Positions 1 through 9,854 of a stretch of DNA of 64,000 nucleotides are shown in pieces (position 1 is the first letter of the stretch; every line of letters begins with the position of its first letter). The notes under the pieces were generated by a model. That model had not been told where the DNA came from, did not search any database, and worked only from the letters and a program-made list of their open reading frames with translations. Source of the DNA: Ferrovibrio sp046297895 (GTDB lineage Bacteria > Pseudomonadota > Alphaproteobacteria > Ferrovibrionales > Ferrovibrionaceae); NCBI RefSeq assembly GCF_046297895.1, contig NZ_JBKBHC010000004.1, positions 62,001 to 126,000 on the forward strand, given 5' to 3'. Made by a program: the position numbers and the translations under genes.

Positions 1-392
1 TCATGGCGCGCACCGACCTTGGCCGTGCCATCCGCGCACTGGCCAAGGAGCGCCAGGGCGCCAGACTGGTCGGCATCAATGTCGATCACATCTTCGCCAT
101 GTCGTTTGGCATTGGCTGCGCCTGCCTGGGTATTGCCGCCTGCCTGCTTCTGCCCAGCTTCTATGTCAGCCCGCAGGTCGGCCATGCCTTCGTCCTGGTT
201 GCTTTCACCGTGGTCGTGCTGGGCGGCATGGGTAGTTTCGTCGGCGCCCTGCTGGGTGGACTGATCATCGGCGTGACCGAAAGCCTGGGTGGTCTGTTCC
301 TCGGCGAAAGCCTGGGACAGCTCGGCATCTTCCTGATCTTCATTATCGTCCTGCTGTTCCGGCCCACCGGATTGCTGGGGCAGAGGGCCTGA
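1..392 (+). CDS. livH: Branched-chain amino acid-type ABC transporter permease LivH, C-terminal part
   Basis: The open frame runs in from the left edge, so only about the last 130 residues are visible. They contain the hydrophobic segments and the EAA-like 'VVLGGMGSFVGALLGG' loop typical of LivH inner-membrane permeases, followed by the usual final helix and 'LLFRPTGLLG' end. The stop is 2 bases before livM. In the family this subunit pairs with LivM to form the membrane channel of a hydrophobic or polar solute importer. The substrate cannot be read from this fragment; the enzymes downstream suggest an organic or amino acid derivative rather than leucine itself. Confidence 0.9.
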   Translation, partial: MARTDLGRAIRALAKERQGARLVGINVDHIFAMSFGIGCACLGIAACLLLPSFYVSPQVGHAFVLVAFTVVVLGGMGSFVGALLGGLIIGVTESLGGLFLGESLGQLGIFLIFIIVLLFRPTGLLGQRA

Positions 393-394
393 CC

Positions 395-1375
395 ATGCGC
401 AGCCTGACGGCCATCGTGCTTTTCTTCATCGCGCTGCTGCCCCTGCCATTCGTGGTGCAGTCGGATTTCTGGCTCACCTGGCTCACTCTGGCGCTGTTCT
501 ATGCCTATCTTGGCCAGGCCTGGAACCTGCTGGGTGGTTATGGCGGCCAGTTTTCCTTCGGTCACGCGCTGTTTTTTGGCACCGGGGCCTATTGCACGGC
601 CATCCTGCAGATCCAGTTCGGCATCAATGCCTGGGCCGGCTTTGTGCTGGCCGCGGTGGCCGCCGGCATTGTCGGCGCAGGCACCGGCTGGCTGGTTTTC
701 CGTTACGGTCTGCGCGGGTCGTATTTTGCGCTGGTGACGCTGGCCTTCGCCGAGGTCTTCCGCATTCTTGCCAACACCTTCGCCTTCACCGGCGCGGGTG
801 TCGGCCTGTTGGTGCCGCTGCAGCCCGGTGTCGCCCAGATGCAGTTCGAATCCAAGGCGGGGTTCTTCTGGCTGCTGCTGCTGCTGGTTTCTGCCGGCCT
901 GCTATTTACCTGGTGGCTGCAGAATGCCCGCTTCGGTGCACGCCTGATGGCGGTGCGGGAGAACGAGGATGCCGCCCGCGCGCTCGGCGTCGATCCTTTC
1001 AATACCAAGTTGCTGGCGATCATTGCGTCGGGCGCCATCGCCGGCACGGGCGGCGCCGTCTATGTGCAACTCTTCCTCTATATCGATCCCAACATCGCCT
1101 ATGGTCCGGCCATGTCGGTGGAGGCGCTGCTGGTGCCGATCATCGGGGGGCTGGGTACCATCTTTGGCCCTGTACTGGGTGCCTTCGCCCTCCACGCCAT
1201 TGCCGAGATCGGACGGCTGGTTTTTGGCGAGGCGCCAGGTCTCAACCTCGTGCTCTATGGCCTTCTACTGGTGCTGATGGTGCTGTTCCTGCCCAACGGA
1301 CTGTTCGGGCTGGGCAAAACGAGCTTCGGCACCGGCGCCCTGCGCCGCCTGTTCAAGCGGGGCGCCCATGCTTGA
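395..1375 (+). CDS. livM: ABC transporter permease LivM
   Basis: 326 residues with about eight to ten hydrophobic segments. It carries the family signature 'NLLGGYGGQFSFGHALFFG' near residues 44-62 and the cytoplasmic coupling loop 'RENEDAARALGVDP' near residue 190. LivM is the second channel subunit of HAAT-family importers. The reading frame overlaps livG by 8 bases, so translation is coupled. Part of a livHMGF set whose last gene runs directly into a catabolic operon. The substrate-binding protein is not in the window and may lie to the left. Confidence 0.92.
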   Translation: MRSLTAIVLFFIALLPLPFVVQSDFWLTWLTLALFYAYLGQAWNLLGGYGGQFSFGHALFFGTGAYCTAILQIQFGINAWAGFVLAAVAAGIVGAGTGWLVFRYGLRGSYFALVTLAFAEVFRILANTFAFTGAGVGLLVPLQPGVAQMQFESKAGFFWLLLLLVSAGLLFTWWLQNARFGARLMAVRENEDAARALGVDPFNTKLLAIIASGAIAGTGGAVYVQLFLYIDPNIAYGPAMSVEALLVPIIGGLGTIFGPVLGAFALHAIAEIGRLVFGEAPGLNLVLYGLLLVLMVLFLPNGLFGLGKTSFGTGALRRLFKRGAHA

Positions 1376-2112
1376 GATCAAGAATCTGGCCAAACGCTTC
1401 GGCGGCCTGGTCGCGACCAACAATGTCAGTTTCACCATTCAGGCCGGCAGCATTTCGGCCCTGATCGGACCGAACGGCGCCGGCAAGACCACGATCTTTG
1501 CGCAGATTTCCGGTTTTCATAAACCCGATGCTGGCGACATCCGGTTTGAGGGGCGCTCGCTGCTTGGCCTGACGCCGGAAAAGATCTGTCTGCTGGGTGT
1601 GACCCGCACCTTTCAGATCGTGCAGCCCTTTGCCGGCCTGAACGTGCGCGAGAATATAGCTGTCGGCGCCCATCTGCATCGGGCCGGCCGTCGTGCGGCC
1701 CTTGAGCATGCCGAGGCGATTGCCCATCGCGTTGGCCTGGGGTCGCAACTCGACAAGCCGGCCGCTGCGCTCACCGTAGCCGGGCGCAAGCGGCTGGAAC
1801 TGGCCAAGGCGCTGGCAACCGATCCCAAGCTTATCCTGCTCGACGAGGTGATGGCCGGCCTGAATCCGGCCGAGATCGACGAGATCATCCCGGTGATCCG
1901 GGGCATCCGCCAGTCAGGTGTTACCATCCTGCTGATCGAACATGTCATGCGTGCCGTTATGAATCTGTCCGATCATGCCTGGGTGCTGAACAACGGCAGC
2001 CTGATCGCCAGTGGCACCCCGGCGCAGATCGCAGCCGACCCCCAGGTGATCGAGGCCTATCTCGGTCACGGCGCCGCCGCCCGCATGCAGGCCCAGCCGT
2101 CGGAGGCGCGCC

Positions 2113-2120
<8 letters not shown>
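1368..2120 (+). CDS. livG: ABC transporter ATP-binding protein LivG
   Basis: 250 residues. Walker A 'GPNGAGKTT' lies near residue 35, the signature region is 'LTVAGRKRLELAKAL', Walker B is 'PKLILLDEVMAGLNP', and the switch His is in 'LLIEHVMRAVM'. The degenerate signature motif is normal for LivG. It energises the LivHM channel on the cytoplasmic face. It overlaps livM and livF by 8 bases each, a pattern repeated in the second Liv system near 32184. Confidence 0.92.
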
Positions 2121-2814
<694 letters not shown>

Positions 2815-2815
2815 C

Positions 2816-4099
2816 ATGACCGGCTCGCCCCCCATGACACTCGCCGAGAAGCTGGTCGCCCGTGCGGCCGGATTGCAGGCCGTGCGGCCGGGCGAGGTGG
2901 TCACGGCCAAAGTCGATCTCGCCATGATGCATGATTCCGGCGGGCCGCGCCGTGTGGCGCCGATGCTGGAGCGCCTGCAGGCGAAACTTTGGGATCCTGA
3001 CCGGGTGGTCGTCATTTCCGATCATTACGTGCCGGCGGTGGATGCCGAAAGCGCCGGCATTCTCGACCTGACCCGCAAGTGGGTGAAGGCGACCGGCGTG
3101 AGCAAGTTCCACGACATGCAGGGCATCTGCCATGTGGTGCTGCCCGAACGCGGCCATCTGCGGCCGGGCATGTTCGTGGTTGGCGGCGACAGCCACTCCC
3201 CCACCGGGGGCGCCTTCGGGGCCTATATGTTCGGCGTCGGCGCCACCGAGATGTGCGGCGTGCTAGTGACCGGCGAAATCTGGCTGCGGGTACCCGAGAC
3301 GATCCTGCTGCACTGGTCCGGCCGGCTTGGACCCGGCGTGGCGGCCAAGGACATGATCCTGGCCATGTGCGCGAAGCTTGGCATGGATGGCGGTCGTTAC
3401 CAGGCCATTCAGTATGCCGGCGAGACCATAGCCGGACTGGCGATGCAGGAGCGCATGACATTGTCCAACATGGCGGCCGAACTGGGCGCGCAGGTGGGCC
3501 TGATCGCTCCTGATGCCGTGACGAAGGACTACCTGCTGGGCGTCGGCGTGCCCGGGTCTGAAATCGACCTCGCTGCGTGGCAGGCGGGCGAGGGCGCCGT
3601 TGTCGCCGAGCGGCACGATTTCGACGCCGCCAGCCTCTCGCCCATGGTGGCGGCACCGCACAGCCCGGCCAACAGCGCGGCCGTGGCTGAGCATAAGGGC
3701 GTGAGCGTCGACCAAGCTTATATCGGTGCCTGCACGGGCGCCAAGATCAACGACCTGCGCATGGCAGCCAGCGTGTTGAAGGGCCGCAGGGTGGCCAGCG
3801 GCACGCGACTGCTGATCGCGCCGGCCTCCGCGCGCACGACGGCGGAAGCTGCCGCCGATGGCACGTTGGCGACGCTGACCGAGGCAGGCGCCATCCTGCT
3901 GTCGTCCGGCTGTGGCGCCTGTGCCGGCTATGGCGCCGGCGTGCTGGCCGAAAATGAAACCTGCATCGCCTCCACGGCACGCAATTTCAAGGGGCGCATG
4001 GGGGCCGGCTCGTCAAAGGTCTATCTCGGCTCGCCCTATACTGTGGCGGCTTCGGCCGTGGCCGGCCGCATCGCCGATCCGCGCGAGTTCCTGTCATGA
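2816..4099 (+). CDS. Aconitase-family hydro-lyase, large subunit (LeuC-like)
   Basis: 427 residues of the 3-isopropylmalate dehydratase/homoaconitase large-subunit family. The iron-sulfur ligands are visible as 'YIGACTGAK' and 'SSGCGACAGYG', and 'GGDSHSPTGGAFGAYMFGVG' matches the substrate-binding core. Family members add or move a hydroxyl on alkyl-malate or -maleate acids. The small subunit follows with a 4-base overlap. Position after a Liv transporter and before a C-C lyase, with no leuB or leuA, argues against leucine synthesis. Dimethylmaleate- or citraconate-type hydratases use the same fold and are better analogies. A second ATG at 2834 is an alternative start. The exact substrate is unknown. 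Confidence 0.85.
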   Translation: MTGSPPMTLAEKLVARAAGLQAVRPGEVVTAKVDLAMMHDSGGPRRVAPMLERLQAKLWDPDRVVVISDHYVPAVDAESAGILDLTRKWVKATGVSKFHDMQGICHVVLPERGHLRPGMFVVGGDSHSPTGGAFGAYMFGVGATEMCGVLVTGEIWLRVPETILLHWSGRLGPGVAAKDMILAMCAKLGMDGGRYQAIQYAGETIAGLAMQERMTLSNMAAELGAQVGLIAPDAVTKDYLLGVGVPGSEIDLAAWQAGEGAVVAERHDFDAASLSPMVAAPHSPANSAAVAEHKGVSVDQAYIGACTGAKINDLRMAASVLKGRRVASGTRLLIAPASARTTAEAAADGTLATLTEAGAILLSSGCGACAGYGAGVLAENETCIASTARNFKGRMGAGSSKVYLGSPYTVAASAVAGRIADPREFLS

Positions 4100-4617
4100 C
4101 GGCGGCAAATCACACCGGGCGGGTCTGGAAATTCGGCGACAATATCGACACCGACGTGCTGGCGCCCGGCCTGTACATGAAAAGCCCGCTGGCCGAGCTG
4201 GCGAAGCACTGCCTGGAGGCGGTGGAGCCGCGCTTCGCCAAAGAGGCGAAGCCGGGTGATATCGTTGTGGGCGGGCGCAATTTCGGCATGGGGTCATCGC
4301 GCGAACAGGCGGTGATGGCCTTGCGCGAGCTGGGCATTGGCGCCGTGGTGGCACCAAGCTTTGCCGGCATTTTTTATCGCAACGCGCTCAATCTTGGCCT
4401 GTTGGCGCTGGTCTGCCCGGAAGCTGGCAAGATCCGCGCCGATTGTGTCCTGACGGTGGATGCCAGTCGTGCCGAACTGCGTGACATCGAAACCGGCAGA
4501 GCCTATGCCTGCGAACCGCTGCCCGCCCATCTGCTGCAGATGATTGCCGATGGCGGCCTGCTGCCACATCTGGAAAAGAAACTGAAAGTTCAACGGTCAA
4601 AGGAGGCGCAGGCATGA
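4096..4617 (+). CDS. Aconitase-family hydro-lyase, small subunit (LeuD-like)
   Basis: 173 residues, matching the swivel-domain subunit. It contains 'FGDNIDTDVLAPGLYM' near the N-terminus and 'GGRNFGMGSSREQAVMALRELG', the loop that positions the substrate carboxylate; 'VVAPSFAGIFYRNALNLGLL' follows. Length is typical of archaeal-type LeuD and dimethylmaleate hydratase small subunits. It overlaps the large subunit and the downstream lyase by 4 bases at each end, so the three are almost certainly made in fixed ratio and act in sequence. Confidence 0.86.
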   Translation: MTAANHTGRVWKFGDNIDTDVLAPGLYMKSPLAELAKHCLEAVEPRFAKEAKPGDIVVGGRNFGMGSSREQAVMALRELGIGAVVAPSFAGIFYRNALNLGLLALVCPEAGKIRADCVLTVDASRAELRDIETGRAYACEPLPAHLLQMIADGGLLPHLEKKLKVQRSKEAQA

Positions 4618-5495
4618 GTAAGCTGCGCGAACGTCTCAGGGGCGGCGGCATCGTCGTCGCCCCAGGTGTCTATGATGGCCTGAGCGCACTGGTTGCCGCC
4701 CAGACCGGCTTTGATGCGCTCTATCTCTCCGGTGCCAGCATCGCCTATACCCGTTTCGGCCGCTCGGATATCGGCCTGGTGTCGATGACGGAAGTGGCCG
4801 ATACGCTGGGCGCCATCCGCGAGCGGGTTGATGTCGATATCATCGTCGATGCCGATACCGGATTTGGCAATGCACTCAACGTGCAGCGTACGGTGCGACT
4901 GTTTGAACGCAACGGTGCCGCGGGCATCCAGCTCGAGGATCAGGCCAGCCCGAAACGCTGTGGCCATCTCGACGGCAAGACGCTGGTGTCGCCGGCCGAA
5001 ATGGTAGGCAAGATCAAGGCCGCACTGGATGCCCGGAAATCCGACCAGACGCTGATCGTTGCCCGCACCGATGCCATCGCGGTGGAGGGTTTTGATGCCG
5101 CCATGGAACGCGCCACGCGCTACATGGAAGCCGGCTGCGACGTGCTGTTCGTCGAGGCGCCGCAAAGCGTGGACGAGATGCGCCTGATCACCAGCCGTTT
5201 CGGCAACCGCGTGCCGCTGCTGGCGAATATGGTGGAAGGCGGCAAGACACCGCTGCTCTCGGCTGCCGAACTGGCCGAGATCGGCTACCGCCTGGTGATT
5301 TTCCCGGGGGGGCTGACCCGTGCACTGGCCCATTGCATGACCGCTTATTTCGCATCGCTGAAGCAGAATGGCACCACAGCACCCTTCCGCGACCAGATGC
5401 TGGACTTTGCCGCTCTCAATGCCCTGATCGGCACGCCTGAGCTTCTGGCCCAGGGTCGCCAGTATGATCCTTCCCGTTACGAGGACCGGCCATGA
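4614..5495 (+). CDS. Isocitrate lyase/PEP mutase superfamily C-C lyase
   Basis: 293 residues with a TIM-barrel pattern. The motif 'IIVDADTGFGNALNV' gives the metal-binding Asp residues, 'GIQLEDQASPKRCGHLDGK' contains the K-R-C-G-H lyase loop with its catalytic Cys, and 'IVARTDA' follows. The Cys loop separates lyases (methylisocitrate lyase, 2,3-dimethylmalate lyase) from phosphonate mutases. With the LeuCD-like pair immediately upstream, the simplest inference is hydration or isomerisation of a branched dicarboxylate followed by retro-Claisen or retro-aldol cleavage to pyruvate or glyoxylate plus a second acid. Oxaloacetate decarboxylase is an alternative. Confidence 0.85.
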   Translation: MSKLRERLRGGGIVVAPGVYDGLSALVAAQTGFDALYLSGASIAYTRFGRSDIGLVSMTEVADTLGAIRERVDVDIIVDADTGFGNALNVQRTVRLFERNGAAGIQLEDQASPKRCGHLDGKTLVSPAEMVGKIKAALDARKSDQTLIVARTDAIAVEGFDAAMERATRYMEAGCDVLFVEAPQSVDEMRLITSRFGNRVPLLANMVEGGKTPLLSAAELAEIGYRLVIFPGGLTRALAHCMTAYFASLKQNGTTAPFRDQMLDFAALNALIGTPELLAQGRQYDPSRYEDRP

Positions 5496-7177
5496 TCGAT
5501 CCCATCACCCTTGCCGTGCTGAAAGGCCGGCTGGAGCAGGTTGCCGACGAGATGGACGCCACCCTGTTCCGCTCGGCCTTCAATCCCATCATCGCTGAGG
5601 CGCATGACGCCAGCCATGGCCTGTATCACGCGGCCACAGGAGAAACTCTGGTGCAGGGCAAGTCCGGCCTGCCGATCTTCGTTGGCGCCATGGCCTTCGC
5701 CGTGAAGGCCGTGATCGACAAGGCGGCCAAGGACGGCAACCTGCAGGATGGCGACGTCTATATCTTCAACGATCCTTACGACGGGGGCACGCACCTGAGC
5801 GATTTCAAGCTGGTGCGGCCGTTTTTCCGCGATGGCAGGGTGTTCTGCTACCTGGCCTCGGTGGGTCACTGGCATGATGTCGGCGGCAACGTGCCGGGCA
5901 ACTACAACCCGGTCGCCACCGAAGCCTTCCAGGAGGGCATGGTGATCCCGCCGGTGAAGCTCTATGCCGCTGGCCAATTGCGGCAGGACGTGGTGGACAT
6001 CCTGCGCGCCAATACCCGCCTGCCGGACAGCCTCTATGGCGACATGAACGGCCAGGTGAATGCCCTCGATCTTGGCGCCAAGCGCCTGCATGCCCTGCTG
6101 GATGAATATGGCGATGCCACCGTGGCCGAGGCGCTGGCCGAACTGAAAAAGCGCGTCGCCATCCAGTTCCGCAGCCTGCTGCGTGAACTGCCCGATGGCC
6201 GCTATGCCGCCGAGGATTTCCTCGACAATGACGGCATCCGCGACGAGGCCCTGCGCATCGGCCTGGAGGTGGTGATTGAAGGCGAGACGTTGACGCTCGA
6301 TTTCTCGCGCACCTCGCCGGCCTGTGCCGGGCCGCTCAATATCGCGCGCTCCACCGCCATTGCCGCCTGTTACGTGGCGATCAAGCACATCTTCCCGGAC
6401 GTGCCGGCCAATTCCGGCGTGCTCGAGCCGGTGAAATTCGTCATTCCTGAAACCAGCCTGATCAGCGTGAAGGCGCCCAAGCCGGTCGGCGGCTATACCG
6501 AGACGATCCTGCGCGTCATTGACGTGATCTTCCAGGCCTTTGCACAGATCGCCCCCGAACGCGTCAATGGCTGCGCCTATGGCACCATCAACGCGCTGTC
6601 GCTGGCCGGGCATCGCAGGGATGGCCGCCGCTGGGTGATGTTCAGCTTCTTCGGCGGCGGCCATGGCGGCCATCCGCAGGGCGATGGCCTCAATCACGGC
6701 AATGCGCCGATCTCGATGGCGACGATTCCGCCGCTGGAAATCTTGGAGGCGGCCTATCCGGTGATGTTCACCGAATGGAGTCTGCGGGCCGATAGCGGCG
6801 GCGCCGGCCGCAACCGCGGCGGGCTGGGCGCGGTCTACGAGATCGAGCTGCTGGAAGAGGAGGCCGATCTGTTCCTGTTCGGCGAACGCGGCAAATATGC
6901 GCCCGCCGGCGTTCTGGGCGGCCATGCCGCGCAGCGCAACCGCTTCTTTTACCCCAAGGATGGCAAGGCTGCAGAACCCGCCATGGTGTCGAAGCTGCAT
7001 GACGCCAAGCTGAAGAAGGGCGAGCGCATCCGCCTCGAGACGCCGGGCGGCGGCGGCTACGGCCCGCCATCGGAGCGCAAGCCTGAGCGCATCGCGGAAG
7101 ATCTGCGGCTCGGTTACGTCACCGAAGAGGGCGTTGCCCGCGATTATGGTCGCAATGCCAAGGAGGCCGCGGAATGA
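5492..7177 (+). CDS. hyuB: Hydantoinase B/oxoprolinase-family subunit (HyuB)
   Basis: 561 residues, a typical HyuB length, starting 'MIDPITLAVLKGRLEQVADEM'. Family marks include 'DVYIFNDPYDGGTHLSD', 'SVGHWHDVGGNVPG', 'GGGHGGHPQGDG' and the C-terminal 'RIRLETPGGGGYGPP'. HyuB works with HyuA in ATP-dependent opening of cyclic amides (5-oxoproline, N-methylhydantoin, caprolactam), and also in acetone/acetophenone carboxylases. Order B then A with 4-base overlaps on both sides. Substrate cannot be assigned from sequence. Confidence 0.88.
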   Translation: MIDPITLAVLKGRLEQVADEMDATLFRSAFNPIIAEAHDASHGLYHAATGETLVQGKSGLPIFVGAMAFAVKAVIDKAAKDGNLQDGDVYIFNDPYDGGTHLSDFKLVRPFFRDGRVFCYLASVGHWHDVGGNVPGNYNPVATEAFQEGMVIPPVKLYAAGQLRQDVVDILRANTRLPDSLYGDMNGQVNALDLGAKRLHALLDEYGDATVAEALAELKKRVAIQFRSLLRELPDGRYAAEDFLDNDGIRDEALRIGLEVVIEGETLTLDFSRTSPACAGPLNIARSTAIAACYVAIKHIFPDVPANSGVLEPVKFVIPETSLISVKAPKPVGGYTETILRVIDVIFQAFAQIAPERVNGCAYGTINALSLAGHRRDGRRWVMFSFFGGGHGGHPQGDGLNHGNAPISMATIPPLEILEAAYPVMFTEWSLRADSGGAGRNRGGLGAVYEIELLEEEADLFLFGERGKYAPAGVLGGHAAQRNRFFYPKDGKAAEPAMVSKLHDAKLKKGERIRLETPGGGGYGPPSERKPERIAEDLRLGYVTEEGVARDYGRNAKEAAE

Positions 7178-9246
7178 CCGACCAGACCACCATCCCGCGT
7201 TTTGCCGTCGGCGTCGATGTCGGCGGCACCTTCACCGACGTCTTTTTCCTCGACGAGGCCAGGGGTCGCATCGATATCGCCAAGGTGCCATCCACCCGCG
7301 GCGACCAGGCCACCGGTTTCATCGAAGGCCTGCGGTCCAGGGCCGAGCCGAAGCAGATCGCCACGGTCGTGCACGGTACGACTGTAGGCACAAATGCCCT
7401 TCTGGAGCGCAAGGGTGCGCGCACGGGCATCATCACCACGCGTGGCTTCCGCGACGTTCTGGAGATGCGCCGGCGCGACCGGCCCAGCACCTGGGGTCTA
7501 TGGGGGCAGTTCGTGCCGGTGGTGGCGCGCGACCTGCGCCTGGAGGTGGGCGAGCGCGTTCTGGCCGATGGCAGCATCCGGCAGGCGGTCGACCCGGCCG
7601 AGGTGAAGCGTGTGGCGCAGGACCTGCTGGCCCGCGGCGCCGAAGCCGTAGCCATCGTGTTCGTGAATGCCTATGCCAATCCGGAGAATGAGCGGATTGC
7701 ACTGGCGGCGCTGAAAGAGGTGTGGCCCAATGCCTATGTCACGGCATCTTCCGACATCCTGCCCGAGATCCGCGAATTCGAACGCACGTCCACAGCTGCC
7801 CTGAACGCCTATCTGCAGCCGCCGGTGGGCAGTTATCTGCGCAAGCTGGAGAACCGTCTCCACGATGATGGATTCGGTGGGCAACTGCTGATCGTGCAAT
7901 CGAATGGCGGCGTGATGAGCGTCGACAGCGCCGCCAGCCGCCCGGTGCGCACGGCCCTGTCCGGTCCGGCTGCCGGTGTGATCGCCTGCCAGCATATTGC
8001 CGTTGCGGCCGGTTTTCCCAATGTCGTCACCTGCGACATGGGTGGCACCAGCTTCGACGTTTCGCTGATCGCCGGCGGCGAACCGGCCATGAGCGCGCAG
8101 ACCGCCATCGATTTCGGCATGGTGGTGCGCGCACCGATGATCGAGATCACCACCATCGGTGCTGGCGGCGGATCGATCGCCTGGATCGACCGCGGCGGTA
8201 TCCTGCAGATCGGCCCTGAAAGCGCCGGTTCCGATCCGGGCCCGGTAGCCTACGGTCTGGGCAACGACCGCCCGACCGTCACCGACGCCAATGTGGTCAT
8301 GGGCCGCATCGACGCCGAACGCCCCATCGGTGGCAAGCTCAAGCGGCTGGATGTCGAGGCGGCGAAGGATGCCATCCGTAAACACATCGCCGAGCCGCTG
8401 GGCCTTGATGTGATGGCGGCGGCCGAAGCCATCATCAAGGTGGCGAACTCGCGCATGGCCGGTGCCATCCGGCTGGTTTCCATCGAACGTGGTCACAACC
8501 CGCGTGATTTCGCCGCCATGCCGTTTGGCGGCGGCGGATCGCTGCATGTCGGTGCGCTGATCAAGGAAGTTGGCCTGGCTTCGGCATTGGTGCCGCGCTT
8601 CCCCGGCGTTACATCGGCTCTGGGCTGCGTCATCGCCGACATGCGTCACGATTTTGTGCGCACCGTGAACAAGACCCTGGACGATACCGATCCCGCCATT
8701 CTTGACGCAGCCATCGGTGAGGCAGCGGCAGAAGGCACGCGGTTGCTCGATCAGGCCGGCATCGCCTTCGAGGGTCGCGCCATCACCGTCGAACTCGACA
8801 TGTCGTATCTGGGTCAAACCCATACCGTGGCGGTGCCGCTGCCCGGCGATTTCGCCAAGCCGGCAAAACTGACCCGCGATGGCATCAAGTCTGCTTTCGA
8901 GGCCGCCTATGCCGCAGCCTTCGGCCGCGTGCTCGAGAAAATCGGCATCCGCGTGCTGAACCTGCGCGTCGCAGCCATCGGCAGGCGGAAGAAATTCGAC
9001 CTCGGCCTGCTGGCTCCGCCGAAGGAAGGCTCGGTCGAAGCTGCCAAGCGCACCACGCGCCAGGTCTGGCTCGATGGTGCCTGGCACGAGGCCGGCATCT
9101 ACCGCCGGCTGGAACTGCCGCTGGGGGCCGTGATTCCCGGTCCGGCAATCCTGGAGCAGCCTGACACCACGATCCTGATCGAACCCGATCTGGTGGGCGA
9201 GGTGGACAGCTTTGGCAACCTGATCGTGAAGCGGAAAGCGGAATGA
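7174..9246 (+). CDS. hyuA: Hydantoinase A/oxoprolinase-family ATPase subunit (HyuA)
   Basis: 690 residues. The N-terminal ASKHA ATP-binding signature 'FAVGVDVGGTFTDVFFLD', 'VVHGTTVGTNALLERKGA' and 'TCDMGGTSFDVSLI' are clear, and the C-terminal 'HDFVRTVNKTLDD' and 'LDMSYLGQTH' are standard. This subunit activates the substrate carbonyl with ATP. Paired with the preceding hyuB and overlapping the isochorismatase-fold gene by 4 bases. N-methylhydantoinase, oxoprolinase and caprolactamase homologues share this architecture. Confidence 0.88.
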   Translation: MTDQTTIPRFAVGVDVGGTFTDVFFLDEARGRIDIAKVPSTRGDQATGFIEGLRSRAEPKQIATVVHGTTVGTNALLERKGARTGIITTRGFRDVLEMRRRDRPSTWGLWGQFVPVVARDLRLEVGERVLADGSIRQAVDPAEVKRVAQDLLARGAEAVAIVFVNAYANPENERIALAALKEVWPNAYVTASSDILPEIREFERTSTAALNAYLQPPVGSYLRKLENRLHDDGFGGQLLIVQSNGGVMSVDSAASRPVRTALSGPAAGVIACQHIAVAAGFPNVVTCDMGGTSFDVSLIAGGEPAMSAQTAIDFGMVVRAPMIEITTIGAGGGSIAWIDRGGILQIGPESAGSDPGPVAYGLGNDRPTVTDANVVMGRIDAERPIGGKLKRLDVEAAKDAIRKHIAEPLGLDVMAAAEAIIKVANSRMAGAIRLVSIERGHNPRDFAAMPFGGGGSLHVGALIKEVGLASALVPRFPGVTSALGCVIADMRHDFVRTVNKTLDDTDPAILDAAIGEAAAEGTRLLDQAGIAFEGRAITVELDMSYLGQTHTVAVPLPGDFAKPAKLTRDGIKSAFEAAYAAAFGRVLEKIGIRVLNLRVAAIGRRKKFDLGLLAPPKEGSVEAAKRTTRQVWLDGAWHEAGIYRRLELPLGAVIPGPAILEQPDTTILIEPDLVGEVDSFGNLIVKRKAE

Positions 9247-9854
9247 GCGCCAGGCTGGATATGAAGCGAACCGCTTTGCTGATCGTTGATCTGCAGAACG
9301 ATTTCCTGCATGCCGATGGCGCCTATGCCCGTGGCGGTGCCAACCTGCCCGGCGCGGCGGCGCTGATTGCCAACATGAAGGCGGTGGCCGATGCGATGCG
9401 GGCGGCGGGCGGCTGGATCGTTTCCACCCAGTTCACCCTGGTGCCAGGCCGGGGCGGCGAGCCTCTGATCAGTCCGCACCTGAAGCAGCTGCGCCCCTTT
9501 CTGCGCAAGGGCGATTTCCAGCCCGGCGCCTGGGGCCATAACCTGATCGATGAACTCGCGCCGGCCGATTTCATTATTGAAAAGGTGGCCTATTCGGCTT
9601 TCTACATGACGCGGCTTGAATTCGTGTTGCGCAAGGCCGGGATCGATACATTGCTGGTCGGCGGCATCGTCACCAACGGCGGTGTCGCCAGCACGTTGCG
9701 CGATGCCCATGTGCGCGATTTTCACGCCATACTGCTGACCGATGGCTGCGCGGCCTTCTCGAAGGAGGCGCATGAGGCCAGCATCGCGTCACTCGGCACT
9801 ATCGCGCCGAAACTGACCTGCGCTGAAGCCGTGGCGCTGATCAACGCGGCATGA
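9243..9854 (+). CDS. Isochorismatase-fold protein lacking the amidase cysteine
   Basis: 203 residues. Asp16 ('ALLIVDLQNDF') and Lys114 ('FIIEKVAYSAF') of the family catalytic triad are present. The nucleophile site, normally T-N-x-C-V, reads 'VTNGGVASTLRDA' with Gly147 in place of Cys. Amidase members (RutB, N-carbamoylsarcosine amidohydrolase) need the Cys, whereas EntB and PhzD act on vinyl ethers with Asp and Lys but no Cys. The sequence otherwise looks intact, so this is likely a functional D-K-G enzyme of different chemistry or a binding protein. It is coupled to hyuA upstream and the FAD enzyme downstream. Confidence 0.8.
   Translation: MSARLDMKRTALLIVDLQNDFLHADGAYARGGANLPGAAALIANMKAVADAMRAAGGWIVSTQFTLVPGRGGEPLISPHLKQLRPFLRKGDFQPGAWGHNLIDELAPADFIIEKVAYSAFYMTRLEFVLRKAGIDTLLVGGIVTNGGVASTLRDAHVRDFHAILLTDGCAAFSKEAHEASIASLGTIAPKLTCAEAVALINAA

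Noticed and set aside
2816..5495. Leucine biosynthesis (leuCD) or the nicotinate-fermentation dimethylmaleate branch
   Set aside because: No leuA or leuB is linked, the gene set is fused to a transporter operon, and none of the earlier nicotinate enzymes is present. Only the chemistry of the pair is similar.
5477..7000. 507-codon minus-strand open frame opposite hyuB
   Set aside because: Shadow of hyuB. It has no recognisable motifs and no ribosome-binding site, and hyuB matches its family over its whole length.
5492..9854. Creatinine/N-methylhydantoin degradation as the role of hyuB, hyuA and the isochorismatase-fold gene
   Set aside because: The layout fits, but the would-be N-carbamoylsarcosine amidase lacks its catalytic Cys, and no creatinine deaminase or sarcosine oxidase is in the window.
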